From NCBI RefSeq assembly GCF_000186865.1, contig NW_008705565.1, positions 24,577 to 88,576 on the forward strand: DNA of 64,000 nt, written 5' to 3'. A model generated the notes under the pieces. The model saw nothing but the letters and a program-made list of their open reading frames with translations, had not been told where the DNA came from and made no database searches. The translations under genes and the position numbers were made by a program. Shown piece by piece: positions 54,647 to 63,974 of this stretch; within the stretch, counting starts at the first letter, position 1; the number at the start of each line of letters is the position of its first letter. Origin of the DNA: Aureococcus anophagefferens (Eukaryota > Sar > Pelagophyceae > Pelagomonadales > Pelagomonadaceae).

Positions 54647-56812
54647 ATGGAGGGCGTGCGCCAGGCCGCGGAGGAGATCGCGGCCACCGAGGAGCGCCTC
54701 GTCGCGGACCTCGAAGTGCTCAAGGACGTCTTCGCCGGCCCGCTCAAGAAATGGGGCGCGCAGCTCGAGTCGGGCCTCGCCGTCGTCGACCATCTCGAGG
54801 GCGCCGAGGTGAGCGGCGCGGCCGCGCGGCTCTTCGGCCCCCTCGACGACGTCGTGGCCTTCGCGCGCGAGTTCGCCCCCGCGCTGCGCGACGCGGAGCG
54901 CACGGGCGCGTGGCGCGCGTGCTTCGAGCGCCGCGAGGCCGCGCTCGTCGAGTGCTACGGCCGCTACGTCGCGCGCTACACGGCGGCCTGGGAGGAGCTC
55001 GCGGCGCTGCGGGCGCGGTCCCAGGCCGTCGAGTCCTTCCTCCGCTGCTGCGAGCTCCAGCCCGCGAACAGCCGCAACCTCACGTTGGCGTCGCTCGCGA
55101 TCATGCCCGTGCAGCGCGCGCCGCGCTACGTGCTGCTCCTCGGCGAGCTCAAGAAGCGCCTGGCCAAGCGGGCCGGCGCGCGCTGCGGCCCCGCGGGCGA
55201 CGACGGCGACGCGCTCGCCGCCGCGGAGGCGTGCGCGCGCCGCGCGGCGGCCGCCGTGAACGAGACGATCGCGTGCGAGGACTCGCGGCGCGACGCCGTC
55301 GCGCGCGTCGCGGCGTGCTACCAGCGCTGCGAGCAGACGGCGGAGTGGCTCGAGAGCGCGTCGGAGAAGAAGGTCGTCCTCGACGGCGCGATGTCCCGCG
55401 TGACGCGGAGCGGGCCCGTCGAGTCGTACTTTGCGCTGTTCGAGGACCGCCTCGTCTACGGCGACGAGGCCCACGCGCTCGACCTGATGAAGAGCCGCGT
55501 GGGCCGGCGCGGGAGCAACGCGGCGGCGGCGGCCGCACCGGAGGACGGCGGCCGCTACGCGCTGCACCGCGAGCTGCGGCTCGAGGAGTGCTTCGTGTGC
55601 CGAGCGGCGGGCGACGGCAAGGGCGGCTACGGCGACGCCAAGGGCCTCGCGCCCTGGGAGTTCCTCGTGCTGAGCGCGGAGAAGTCCTTCGTCGTGTCGG
55701 CGAAGGACGCGGCCGAGGCGCGGACGTGGGTCGACGCGACGCGCCTCGCGGGCGCCAGGCGCGCGGCGCGCGCGGGCAAGGCGTCGCGCGCTTTGCCGCG
55801 CGCGGCGGCGGCCTACGTGAAGCGCGGCGCGTCGACGGCGCTGACGGACTTCGACGTCTTCACGGAGCGGCCGCCCGCGTCCGCGCGCCACGGGAGCCTC
55901 TACGTCCAGGGCGGCGACCCGGAGGACGCCGCGGCCCGCGCGGACGCGCCGTCCCTCGTCGCGCGGCCCCGGGGCGCCGCGACGCCCGTCGGCACGGGCG
56001 TGTCCATGCCCTTCTTCTCCGGCGGCGCGGGCTCGCCGCGCGCGGACCGGGACCGGCGGCCGTCCGTGATCCAGCACAGCACGCACGACGTCGCGCGCGA
56101 GGAGCCGCCGCGGGCCGAGCGGTCGTCGTCGGCGCCGACGCCGCCGAGGCCCGCCGTGGACTTGTTGGACGCGCCGCCGCCGGAGCCGACGCCGCCGGCC
56201 GCGCGCGTCGCGCCCGACGGCTTCTTCGTCGTGACCGTGCCCGTGGACCTGTCCAAGGGCCTGGGGCTGGAGCTCCAGAACGTGCCGGGGGGCGGCGTGC
56301 GCGTCGCGGCGCTGGCGCCGGACTCGGTCTGCGCGGAGACGGGCGTCCGCGTCGGCGACGCGGTCCTCCGCGTCGGCGACGCGCCCGTCGCCTCGACGGC
56401 GGACGTCGTCGACGCGCTCCGGGCGCGGCGCGACCGGCCCGTCGTCGCCATCTCGCTGCGGCGCGCGGCGCGGCCCGCGCGCGCCGCGACGCTCGAGGCG
56501 AACCCGTTCCACGAGCCCGCGCCGCCGGCGGCGGCGGCGCCGGCGGCGCCGAACCCGTTCCTCGCGCCGGACCCGCCGCCGCCGCCGCCGAACCCCTTCT
56601 CCGCCGCGCCGCGGTCGCCGCCGAACCCCTTCTCCGCCGCGCCGCACTCGCCGCCGACGCCGCCGCCGGCGGCCCCGGAGGTCGACCTCGAGGAGGTCGT
56701 CCGCGGCGCCGTCGCCGTCGGCTTCAACGAGGCCGACGCCGTCCGCGCGGTCTCCGCGGGCCACACGGACGTCGACAGCGTCGTCAACTGGATCCTCGAC
56801 AACCCCGTTTAA
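54647..56812 (+). CDS. RhoGEF: DH - PH - PDZ - NPF motifs - UBA
   Basis: 721 residues from ATG 54647. DH domain ~5-210, with TEERLVADLEVLKDVFAGPL (CR1) and IMPVQRAPRYVLLLGEL (CR3), catalysing GDP/GTP exchange on Rho-type GTPases. PH ~220-365 (ALFEDRLVYGDE, EKSFVVSAKDAAEARTWVDA). PDZ ~520-605 (GLGLELQNVPGGGVRVAALAPDSVC). Four Asn-Pro-Phe motifs (NPFHE, NPFLA, NPFSA twice), the ligand for EH domains of endocytic adaptors. C-terminal UBA ~680-719 (VRGAVAVGFNEADAVRAVSAGHTDVDSVVNWIL). The combination suggests coupling of actin/Rho signalling to ubiquitin-dependent endocytosis; that is inference. Confidence 0.87.
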   Translation: MEGVRQAAEEIAATEERLVADLEVLKDVFAGPLKKWGAQLESGLAVVDHLEGAEVSGAAARLFGPLDDVVAFAREFAPALRDAERTGAWRACFERREAALVECYGRYVARYTAAWEELAALRARSQAVESFLRCCELQPANSRNLTLASLAIMPVQRAPRYVLLLGELKKRLAKRAGARCGPAGDDGDALAAAEACARRAAAAVNETIACEDSRRDAVARVAACYQRCEQTAEWLESASEKKVVLDGAMSRVTRSGPVESYFALFEDRLVYGDEAHALDLMKSRVGRRGSNAAAAAAPEDGGRYALHRELRLEECFVCRAAGDGKGGYGDAKGLAPWEFLVLSAEKSFVVSAKDAAEARTWVDATRLAGARRAARAGKASRALPRAAAAYVKRGASTALTDFDVFTERPPASARHGSLYVQGGDPEDAAARADAPSLVARPRGAATPVGTGVSMPFFSGGAGSPRADRDRRPSVIQHSTHDVAREEPPRAERSSSAPTPPRPAVDLLDAPPPEPTPPAARVAPDGFFVVTVPVDLSKGLGLELQNVPGGGVRVAALAPDSVCAETGVRVGDAVLRVGDAPVASTADVVDALRARRDRPVVAISLRRAARPARAATLEANPFHEPAPPAAAAPAAPNPFLAPDPPPPPPNPFSAAPRSPPNPFSAAPHSPPTPPPAAPEVDLEEVVRGAVAVGFNEADAVRAVSAGHTDVDSVVNWILDNPV

Positions 56813-57438
56813 TGGGTGGTTTTCTACGTGTGATGGCAGGGGATGGAGGAAGTCGCGGAGACGTCCGCCGCCGCTCGAGGCCCATGGTGCCCGTCAATTC
56901 CGGCTCGCGGTCGCGCGGCGATTGAAGGCTTGAATCCTTTTCGTTAGTTACCTTCAAGTTGCCGCTCGCCGAATCGCCACACGCGCGCGCGATTCCGCGC
57001 GCGCGCGAGCTCTCTCTTGTCGCGGAGCTGCGCGGTCCAATCTCCGCTTTGCGATGAGAACGGGCACCCGCGCCGCTCGACTCGCCGCGGCGAGAAGCGG
57101 CGCTTGCCCAGAGACGACGATAGCGGCGTGAAGACACGTCGCCGAGGTGCCGCGCGACCGTCAGCCGCGGCACCGCGGGTCATGACCGCGCGCGCGCGTG
57201 CGCGTTACAAGTACCCATCAGTACACTGTAGATTTTCCAAATCAGGCCTCCGGACCCACCCACCCACCTCGTCATGAGGTTCGAATCTTTTGTCCGTGGG
57301 TGGCCCGTGGCTTGAAGCTAATTGCGTATGCCGGCGGCGTCCATTCTGTAGTCGCGCGAGGAGGGTCGGGGCGTGGTCGACGGGCCAGCGGCTGTTCGAG
57401 AGGCTCGAGAGCGATGCGTGTGCGGTCTCCGAGGCGGT
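56813..57438. other. Spacer, no gene supported
   Basis: Moderate-GC sequence after the RhoGEF stop. Short open frames on both strands have no family resemblance. It contains a GAGGTTCGAATC word at ~57272 and CCACCCACCCACC/GGGTGG words that could pair, but not a tRNA fold. Confidence 0.5.
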
Positions 57439-57543
57439 TCATTCGGCCGCGGCGATGACGTACGCGCCGAGCGCCGCCCCGGAGAGCGCCGCGACGTAAT
57501 CGCCGCCGAGACGGCGCGCGCCGCTCCCGCTCGCGGACGACAT
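57439..57543 (-). CDS. Possible 34-residue single-helix membrane peptide
   Basis: ATG 57543: [35 protein letters not shown] short basic head is followed by a 20-residue Ala/Gly helix long enough to span a membrane. It is divergent from the uL18 gene with 42 bp between ATGs. It could be a real small membrane peptide or a chance frame; no family match. Confidence 0.25.
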   Translation of the reverse strand: MSSASGSGARRLGGDYVAALSGAALGAYVIAAAE

Positions 57544-57585
57544 CGCAACACCGCCCGAGCCGTCATATCCCCGCAGGTTGAGACG

Positions 57586-58026
57586 ATGTTCCGCCTCGCC
57601 GTGTTCCTGAGCGCGATCGCGTGCGCGTCGGGCCTCGTCGCCCGGTCGGCGCTGACGATGACGACCGGCAGCCAGGTGCCGTACCGGATCCGCCTCAAGC
57701 GCATCTCGAACCAGAACAAGGGCCGCATGCGCCTGAACGTGTTCCGGTCGAACCAGCACATCTACGCCCAGGTCATCGACGACAAGGAGGGCACGACGCT
57801 CTGCGCCGCGAGCACGCTCGACGAGACGGTCAAGGAGGCGACGGGCGGCAAGGGCAACGACGTGTCCGCCGCGGGCAAGGTCGGCGCGCTCCTCGCCGAG
57901 CGCGCCAAGGGCAAGGGGCTCGAGTCGGTCTACTTCGACCGCTTCTCCGGATCGAACAAGTACCTCTACCACGGGCGCGTCAAGGCGCTCGTCGAGGGCG
58001 CCCGCGAGGCCGGCCTGACCGTGTGA
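57586..58026 (+). CDS. rplR: Ribosomal protein uL18, plastid type with N-terminal leader
   Basis: 146 residues from ATG 57586. Leader [21 protein letters not shown] is signal-peptide-like. The mature part is a complete bacterial/cyanobacterial uL18: [61 protein letters not shown] and [19 protein letters not shown]. uL18 binds 5S rRNA in the large subunit. The leader indicates import into the secondary plastid (a mitochondrial form is less likely given cyanobacterial-like wording). In many red-lineage plastids this gene stays in the plastid genome, so a nuclear copy suggests endosymbiotic transfer. Confidence 0.88.
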   Translation: MFRLAVFLSAIACASGLVARSALTMTTGSQVPYRIRLKRISNQNKGRMRLNVFRSNQHIYAQVIDDKEGTTLCAASTLDETVKEATGGKGNDVSAAGKVGALLAERAKGKGLESVYFDRFSGSNKYLYHGRVKALVEGAREAGLTV

Positions 58027-58381
58027 GGCGCCGGTCGTCGTGAGCTCCGCCGCCCCTATGATAATACACTTCCATTGACCTCGCTTCTCGCAGTGTCTGG
58101 GATGCGGGCGTGGTGCGACGACGTGGACGCGACCTCCGTCGGCTCTGAAGGACGAAGCTCGTGCTCAGGTGCGTGCCGCGCGACGCGCTGCCGCGACAAG
58201 AGGAAGAAGGGAGAGCTCGCGGTCCCTTCGCGGGCCGCTGCCTCACGCCCTTCAATGTTGATGTGGTTCAAGTTGATGTGGTTGCCCCGAGCACTGAGGT
58301 CTGACTTGGCACACCTCGACCGACGCCGCTTCGCGCCTCGACGCCTCGAGGAGTGACGCCAACTCGCACAGCTTAGCAACC
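58027..58381. other. Spacer with short TTGATGTGGTT direct repeat
   Basis: 355 bp between uL18 and the SohB-like gene. TTGATGTGGTT occurs twice (58257 and 58274). No ORF with family resemblance. It presumably holds the SohB-like promoter. Confidence 0.5.
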
Positions 58382-60241
58382 ATGCGCGCCGCCATCGTCA
58401 CGATCGTTCTCGCAACGAGCGCGCGTGCCTTCGTGGCGCCCGCGCCGAAAACTTCAGCGCTCCGGGCGCCGCGGACCGGCGTCGAGCAGCACCTGGGCCC
58501 CACGGACGTGCTCGCGGCGCTGCCGTCCGTGCCGGCGCTGCCGGCGGGCACGGGCGCGGTCGCCGGGGAGCTCGGCGTCTACGCGCTCAAGACGGCCATC
58601 AGCTGGGGCGTGCCCGCGGCGGTGGTGGCGCTCGTCGCGTTCCCGCTCATCAGCGCGGCGCGCGGCGACAAGGAGGACCGCGCGCCGCCGGGCGTGACGG
58701 ACTTCGGCGACGAGTTCGCCCTCGGCGACGATGGCATGGGCGGCGGCGGCCTGCCCTTCGGCGGGCCGAAGAAGCGCAAGGTGGCGAACCGGAAGACGAG
58801 CCCGGAGTTCCTCAAGGTCGAGCGCCTCAACAACCGCCTCGAGTCCTTCGACTTCTCGCTCACCGCCGCGACGAGCGGCCGCCTCGCCGCGAAGCGCGCG
58901 CGGCGCGAGACGCGCCTCCGCGGCGCCTTCGGCGACGAGCTCGGCCTCGCGGAGCTGAGCGACGACGACTTCCTCAAGCTGCAGGTCGCCGAGGGCACGT
59001 ACCTCGCGGAGCGCGCGGACGCGCGGGCCGAGGCGGCCCTCTACCGCGCGCAGCTCCGCGGCAAGGCGCCCGCGGCCGTCGGCGAGCAGTCCAACGCCAC
59101 GAAGAACTCGACGGGCAACGTGCTCCGGCGCCTCGCGAAGAACCCCTTCGGGAAGAACGGCGACCGCCAGGCCGCGCTCGAGAAGGTCGAGGACGCGATG
59201 CGCCGCGAGCTCGAGGCCGAGCTCGACTACCTTGACGCCGTGAAGACGGCCCTGCCCTCGGACGCCGCGCGCCTGCGCCTCGGCCAGCTCGCCGCGACGA
59301 CGGCCGGCGACGAGAGTATCGCGGGCCTCGGCGGCGCGCTGGCCTTCGCGCGCAACGGCGAGGCGGGCGCGCGCGCCTTCGTCCTCGACTTCGACGGCGA
59401 CGTCCAGGCGTCGCAGCTGGCGAACCTGCGGGAGGAGGTCACGGCGGTGCTCGGCTTCGCGAACGCGACGCGCGGCGACGAGGTCGTGCTGAAGCTCAAC
59501 TCGGGCGGCGGCACGGTCACGGGCTACGGCCTCGCCGCGGCCCAGCTCATGCGCGTCAAGGACGCGGGCTTCAAGCTCACGGTCTGCATCGAGCAGGTCG
59601 CGGCGTCGGGCGGCTACATGATGGCGTGCGTCGGCGACCGCATCGTCGCGTCGCCCTTCGCGGTGCTCGGCTCCATCGGCGTCATCTCCGACATCCCCAA
59701 CGTCTACCAGCGCCTCAAGAAGGAGGGCATCGAGTTCCAGACCGTCACGGCCGGCGCCTACAAGCGCACGCTGACGCCGACGAAGAAGGTCACGAAGGAG
59801 GACATGGACAAGTCGAAGCAGGACATCAAGGAGATCTTCACCTTGTTCAAGACCTTTGTGGCGGGCCAGCGGCCGGCCCTCGACATCGACGCCGTCGCCA
59901 CGGGCGAGACCTGGTTCGGCGAGGACGCGCTCAAGCGCCGCCTCTGCGACGAGCTCCGCACGTTCGACGACGTCTGCCTCGACTACTACCACCAGGGCAC
60001 GGACGTGCTCAAGGTCACCTACGCCAAGCCCCCGGCGACGCCCCTCGCGGCCCTGCTCCAGACCGCCGACGCGCCCGCGGGGCCCTCGGCCGCCGCGGCC
60101 GTCGCGCAGCTCGCGAAAGCCGCGCTCCCGCTCCTCGCGGACCTCGCCGCGGCCGCGGACGCGGGCGACGCGAACCTCCGGCGCCCCATGGCCCTCGACG
60201 ACGACCTCATCAACCGGTTCAAGGCCCAGGATCTCCTCTAG
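58382..60241 (+). CDS. SohB/SppA-like serine peptidase (family S49), plastid-targeted
   Basis: 619 residues from ATG 58382 (ACCATG). MRAAIVTIVLATSARAFVAPAPK fits a heterokont bipartite plastid leader with an A-x-A-F-like junction. A membrane helix follows (SWGVPAAVVALVAFPLISAA). The N-terminal ~300 residues include a basic helical region. The S49 core follows: LKLNSGGGTVTGYGLAAAQL, CIEQVAASGGYMMACVGDRI (catalytic Ser in ASGG) and TAGAYKRTLTP (catalytic Lys). S49 peptidases cleave signal peptides or membrane proteins with a Ser-Lys dyad; plant SppA is thylakoid-bound. The single S49 domain and N-terminal helix resemble SohB. A C-terminal Ala-rich tail is present. Confidence 0.9.
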   Translation: MRAAIVTIVLATSARAFVAPAPKTSALRAPRTGVEQHLGPTDVLAALPSVPALPAGTGAVAGELGVYALKTAISWGVPAAVVALVAFPLISAARGDKEDRAPPGVTDFGDEFALGDDGMGGGGLPFGGPKKRKVANRKTSPEFLKVERLNNRLESFDFSLTAATSGRLAAKRARRETRLRGAFGDELGLAELSDDDFLKLQVAEGTYLAERADARAEAALYRAQLRGKAPAAVGEQSNATKNSTGNVLRRLAKNPFGKNGDRQAALEKVEDAMRRELEAELDYLDAVKTALPSDAARLRLGQLAATTAGDESIAGLGGALAFARNGEAGARAFVLDFDGDVQASQLANLREEVTAVLGFANATRGDEVVLKLNSGGGTVTGYGLAAAQLMRVKDAGFKLTVCIEQVAASGGYMMACVGDRIVASPFAVLGSIGVISDIPNVYQRLKKEGIEFQTVTAGAYKRTLTPTKKVTKEDMDKSKQDIKEIFTLFKTFVAGQRPALDIDAVATGETWFGEDALKRRLCDELRTFDDVCLDYYHQGTDVLKVTYAKPPATPLAALLQTADAPAGPSAAAAVAQLAKAALPLLADLAAAADAGDANLRRPMALDDDLINRFKAQDLL

Positions 60242-60329
60242 CCGGTTTCTAAAGAGACTCGGACGCGCGTTAGTTCGGTGTGAGGAATGGGGCGCGGAGT
60301 CTGCTCGGCTTGGCGCGGCGCGCGCGGCT

Positions 60330-61184
60330 CTAGGGCTTGGCGGCGCGGGTGGTGCGAGACACGAGCTCCTCGCCGCTGTAAAAGTAGCCGCCGCAGGATT
60401 TCTTCTGGACCGGCGACGCCGGGGGCGCCGTGAAGAGGTCGTCCGTGCGCAGGTAGAAGGTCACGCCGTGGGCCGGGTGCGTCTTCTTCAGGTGAACCTA
60501 TGAAGCAGCATGCGTCTCGAATGTTCCGAACAAAACGAGGACGCGGGTGTTCACGTAGCACTCGTCCGGGCTCTGGGAGCGGAAGAAAGCCTTTCCGCCG
60601 AAGGTCGCGAAGCCGCCGTACGAGCCGGTGCGGCAGATCTTGAAGCAGTCGAAGGGCTTCGCGAGATCGACCTCGCAGACATAGGCGTCCGAGCCCGGGA
60701 AGGCGTCCTTGTTTTTGAGAACGCGGAAGCCCTCGCTGAGCGAAATGGTGTTGGTGGCGACGGTCTTGGAGAGCGCGAGGTTCTTGGCTCCGAGGTCGTC
60801 GAGCGCCGCGGCCTTGGCCGCGACGCTCTTGGAGAGCGAGAGGCACTTGGCGACGAGGCGCGCGCGGACGTCGGACTCGCAGGTGATGGCGCGGCGCGCG
60901 CGCGCCTGGAGGACGACGACGGCGCGGCACGCCGCGGCCTCCTTCTGGACGCGGGCGCGCCGGGACAAAAGACGAGCGAGGCGCGCGACGCGCGCGGAAG
61001 GGTCGATCAAGGCCGCGGCACGCGTGGCCTCGTACTTCTCCGTGAGCGACTCGAAGCGCTCGCACAAAGCCTTGACCGCGGGATACTTCTCGCACAAATC
61101 CTCGAGAGAGGCGCCGCCGTCCGCCTCCCGAATCCACTCGAAGTCGCACTGGCTCTCGGTGTCGCTCATGTTGTCGAGGATCAT
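60330..61184 (-). CDS. Unknown helical protein with probable 39-nt intron
   Basis: complement of join(60330-60497, ~60537-61184), ~271 residues, from ATG 61184 (CCACCATGA context). The N-terminal half is helical, with an IQ-like basic patch (VVVLQARARRAI, ~90-101) and heptad-like LSKSVAAKAAALDDLGAKNLALSKTV. The C-terminal half is globular (VLKNKDAFPGSDAYVCEVDL, FKICRTGSYGGFATFGGKAFFRSQSPDECYVN). The first frame ends at TAG (60498-60500), but the same frame continues directly with good coding text (VHLKKTHPAHGVTFYLRTDDLF...KSCGGYFYSGEEL) to TAG at 60330. Removing 60498-60536 (GTTTTG...ATAG) joins the parts. Family not recognised. Confidence 0.65.
60498..60536 (-). other. Probable 39-nt intron (or read-through stop)
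   Basis: On the minus strand it starts GTTTTGTTCGG and ends GCTTCATAG. Length is a multiple of three and the only in-frame stop in the region is the TAG at its end. Codon composition drops to AT-richer usage exactly at GTTTTG. A donor six bases earlier (GTCCTC, 45 nt) is also possible. Confidence 0.6.
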
Positions 61185-61346
61185 GGTGGGGACCTGCGGG
61201 CGGGGGGCGTCGAGAAGGGGTGCGCGCGGGCGGGGGCGCGGCGGCGCGCGTTTGGATCGACTTGGAAGCAGTGAGGCTTGGGTCTTTGTCTCGAGCTCGA
61301 CGAATGGCGCGAAGCATCCGCCGGGGCTCGATCGCGCACCGCACTA

Positions 61347-63974
61347 CTACCTTAGCAGCGGCACGCCGAGGTCGTCGTCGTCCGCGGGGACGGCGGCGCG
61401 GTGGTGGTAGAGGTCCGCGACGCGGAGGCAGAAGGGGACGAAGGCGACCCAGGGCCCCTTGAAGCCCCACGCGTCCAGGAGCGCGGCCGCGCGCGTCTCG
61501 TCGCGGCCCGCGGCGCCGTCGGCGAAGCAGCCCAGGACCGCGCGCCGCGCAAAGTGCCGTCGCAGCGCGCCCGGGTCCGCGAAGGAGTCGCGGAGCGACG
61601 CGCGCGCGCCCGGCTCCGAGAAGCTCCCCGTCTCGACGTCGTCCTTGGCGTCCTCGTCGTCGGCGAGGAGGTCGCCGTCGCAGGCGAGGAGCGCCGCGAG
61701 GGCGACGGCGGCGTCGCCGCGCCGCACCGCGTCGAGGCGGTCGCGGTCCCGGCGGCTCGACCGGTCGCCGAGCGCGCGGTCGACGGCGTCGCGGACGCGC
61801 GCGGCGAGCGCCGCGGCGTCGACGAGGTCCCCGGCGCGGACGGGATCGACGGCGACGGCATCGTCGTCGTCGCACATGGACGGCACGTCGACGAGGGCGT
61901 CGCGCCGCCGGCCGCAGCAGCACAGCAACCGCAGGAAGCCGACGCCCGTCTCGAGCAATAGGACGAACCAGCGCATCGTGAGCTTCAGCGGCGCCTCGAC
62001 GGCGAAGCAGACGAGCGCGACAAAGACGCGCGCGGCGTGGCGACCGGCCCCCGCGTCGGCGCCGCGGCTCTCGAGGGCCGCCCGCGTCGCCGCGAGGGGC
62101 TCGAGGCACGCGCGCGTCGACGCGCCGCAGAGCGCGTACAAGGTCCTCGGTACGAATGAACAGAGGTCGTGGCCCGGGTAGGCCGGCGCGGACGCGTCCC
62201 AGAGCAGGGGCGCGTAGGGCACGCAGAAGCGGCTCCGGTAGGGCGAGCGGCGGCCGTCGAGCGCCGCCGCGGCCTCGCGCGAGAGCCGCGCGCGCAGCGG
62301 GCCGTGCCAGCGCGCCGCGGCGACGACGCGGGGCTCGCTCGACGCGAAGAGGGACACGAAGCACACGAGGTCGCGCGACGGCGGCAGGCTCGCCGCCCAC
62401 GCGTCCGCGAGCGCCGCGACGCCGTCCTCCTTCGCCATGTCGTCCGCGATCGCGCGCGCGCTCGCGCGCAGCGCCGCGTCGCCCGCGAGCCGCGCGAGCG
62501 CCGCCGCGAGGGACGCCGCGTCGAGGTCGGCGAAGGGGATCGGCGGCGGGCCCGCGCCGCGGCTCCGCGCGACCTCGCCCCAGAAGTGCTGGTCGCCGAA
62601 GAAGGGCACGACGAGCGTCGGCAGCCCCGCGCGCAGCGACGCGTCGAGCGTGCCCGCGCCGCCGTGGTGCACGGCGGCGGCGCACCGGGGCATCAGCCAG
62701 CCGTGGGGGCAGGGCCCGAGCGCGAAGACGCGCGGCGACGTCGCCGCGGCGCCCGCGGCCTCGGACCAGCCGCCCTGGAAGAGCACGCGGACGTCCGCGG
62801 CGTCCGCCGCCGCGACGACGGTCTCCCAGAGCGCCGCCGGGTCCTCGACGACCATGGACCCGAAGCCGACGAGCGCGGGCTTCTCGCCCGCCGCGAGGAA
62901 CGCGGCGAGCGCGCTCGGGGGCTCGTAGGGCGCCGCGGCGCCGGGCGATACGGCCGCGTTGCCCGTGACGGAGACGTGGGCGCCGTAGTCCGCGGGCTTC
63001 GGCAGGAGCGCCGGCGACCAGAGGTACGCGAAGGGCACGCGCAGGTCGTTCAGCAGGAACGCGCCGCGCGCGGTCCAGCGGAGCGGCTTGAGGCCCAGCG
63101 TTTTCCGGAACGCGTTCGCGTCGAGGCTCCGCCACTGGAGCTCGTCGACGAAGGCGTAGCTCGCGAGGTTCAGCTGGTCGACGGCGAAGGAGCCGAGGCG
63201 GCTCCCGCGGTCGCGCTCGCGGAACGGCAGGTTCGCGAGAGGGTGCGGGAACGCGGCCGTGGGCGTCCACGGCTGGGGGAACGCCATGAACAGCGGGCAC
63301 CGCAGCGCCTCGGCGCAGTGGACGTGGCCGTAGCAGACCGGGTTCGCGACGATGGCCTGGGCCCGGAAGGGCGCGCCGTCCCACCGGGGGTCGTCGTAGT
63401 CGCGGCGCGTGCACGCGTCCCAGCAGGACCGCATGATGTCGCGGATCATGGCCACCTTCTCCGGCAGCTCGACGAGCAGTTCGTCGCGGAGCTCGCCGCC
63501 GCGGAGGCCCGCGCCGGGCAGGAGGCGGCCCCGGCTCTTGACCATCCACGCCGAGAGCTTCCTCGGGTCGCCCGCCAGGGGGAAGAACTCGAGCGACGCG
63601 CCGGCCGCCGCCGCGCGCGCCGCCACCGAGGCGCGGTAGCAGGCGTGCGTGCCCAGGCGCACGCGGTGGCCCCGCTCCGCGAGCGCGAGGCCGAGCGCGA
63701 CGAAGGGCTGGACGTCGCCGTGCGTGCCCACGACGAGAAGCGCGACGTCCAGCGGAGGCACGGGCCCCCGCGGGGCCGCGGTCTCCCAGGCGGCGCGCGT
63801 CGGCCCGCGGCCCCGGCCGACGCGCTTCCCGACCTTGCTGCCCCGCGGCAAGATCTTCTGGAGCGTGCGCGCCGCGCCGCCGGAGAGCCGCAGGACCACG
63901 GCCAGCGACATCCACACGTAGACGACGACGATCCACACCGCCGTGTCCAGGTCGAAGGTCACCTGCTGCGGCAT
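61347..63974 (-). CDS. UGT80-like sterol 3-beta-glucosyltransferase (GT1 family)
   Basis: 875 residues from ATG 63974. An N-terminal membrane helix (AVWIVVVYVWMSLAVVLRL) precedes the GT-B fold: VALLVVGTHGDVQPFVALGLALAERGHRV is the acceptor-side start diagnostic of sterol/lipid glucosyltransferases; FPQPWTPTAAFPHP; then the UDP-sugar site VHHGGAGTLDASLRAGLPTLVVPFFGDQHFWGEV. Reaction: UDP-glucose + sterol to steryl glucoside, in ER or plasma membrane. The ~350-residue C-terminal extension has a further hydrophobic segment (TMRWFVLLLETGVGFLRLLCCC) and an acidic tail, longer than plant UGT80. No PH/GRAM domain as in Atg26 is visible. Confidence 0.88.
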   Translation of the reverse strand: MPQQVTFDLDTAVWIVVVYVWMSLAVVLRLSGGAARTLQKILPRGSKVGKRVGRGRGPTRAAWETAAPRGPVPPLDVALLVVGTHGDVQPFVALGLALAERGHRVRLGTHACYRASVAARAAAAGASLEFFPLAGDPRKLSAWMVKSRGRLLPGAGLRGGELRDELLVELPEKVAMIRDIMRSCWDACTRRDYDDPRWDGAPFRAQAIVANPVCYGHVHCAEALRCPLFMAFPQPWTPTAAFPHPLANLPFRERDRGSRLGSFAVDQLNLASYAFVDELQWRSLDANAFRKTLGLKPLRWTARGAFLLNDLRVPFAYLWSPALLPKPADYGAHVSVTGNAAVSPGAAAPYEPPSALAAFLAAGEKPALVGFGSMVVEDPAALWETVVAAADAADVRVLFQGGWSEAAGAAATSPRVFALGPCPHGWLMPRCAAAVHHGGAGTLDASLRAGLPTLVVPFFGDQHFWGEVARSRGAGPPPIPFADLDAASLAAALARLAGDAALRASARAIADDMAKEDGVAALADAWAASLPPSRDLVCFVSLFASSEPRVVAAARWHGPLRARLSREAAAALDGRRSPYRSRFCVPYAPLLWDASAPAYPGHDLCSFVPRTLYALCGASTRACLEPLAATRAALESRGADAGAGRHAARVFVALVCFAVEAPLKLTMRWFVLLLETGVGFLRLLCCCGRRRDALVDVPSMCDDDDAVAVDPVRAGDLVDAAALAARVRDAVDRALGDRSSRRDRDRLDAVRRGDAAVALAALLACDGDLLADDEDAKDDVETGSFSEPGARASLRDSFADPGALRRHFARRAVLGCFADGAAGRDETRAAALLDAWGFKGPWVAFVPFCLRVADLYHHRAAVPADDDDLGVPLLR

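Noticed and set aside
57260..57300. tRNA-like T-loop word GGTTCGAATC
   Set aside because: The flanking bases form only a weak T-stem with GU pairs and no matching acceptor or anticodon arm could be drawn.
60238..63936. A 1232-codon open frame on the minus strand overlapping the sterol glucosyltransferase
   Set aside because: It is an out-of-frame shadow rich in Arg/Pro/Gly from high-GC sequence, with no domain. The overlapping frame gives an intact GT1 enzyme.
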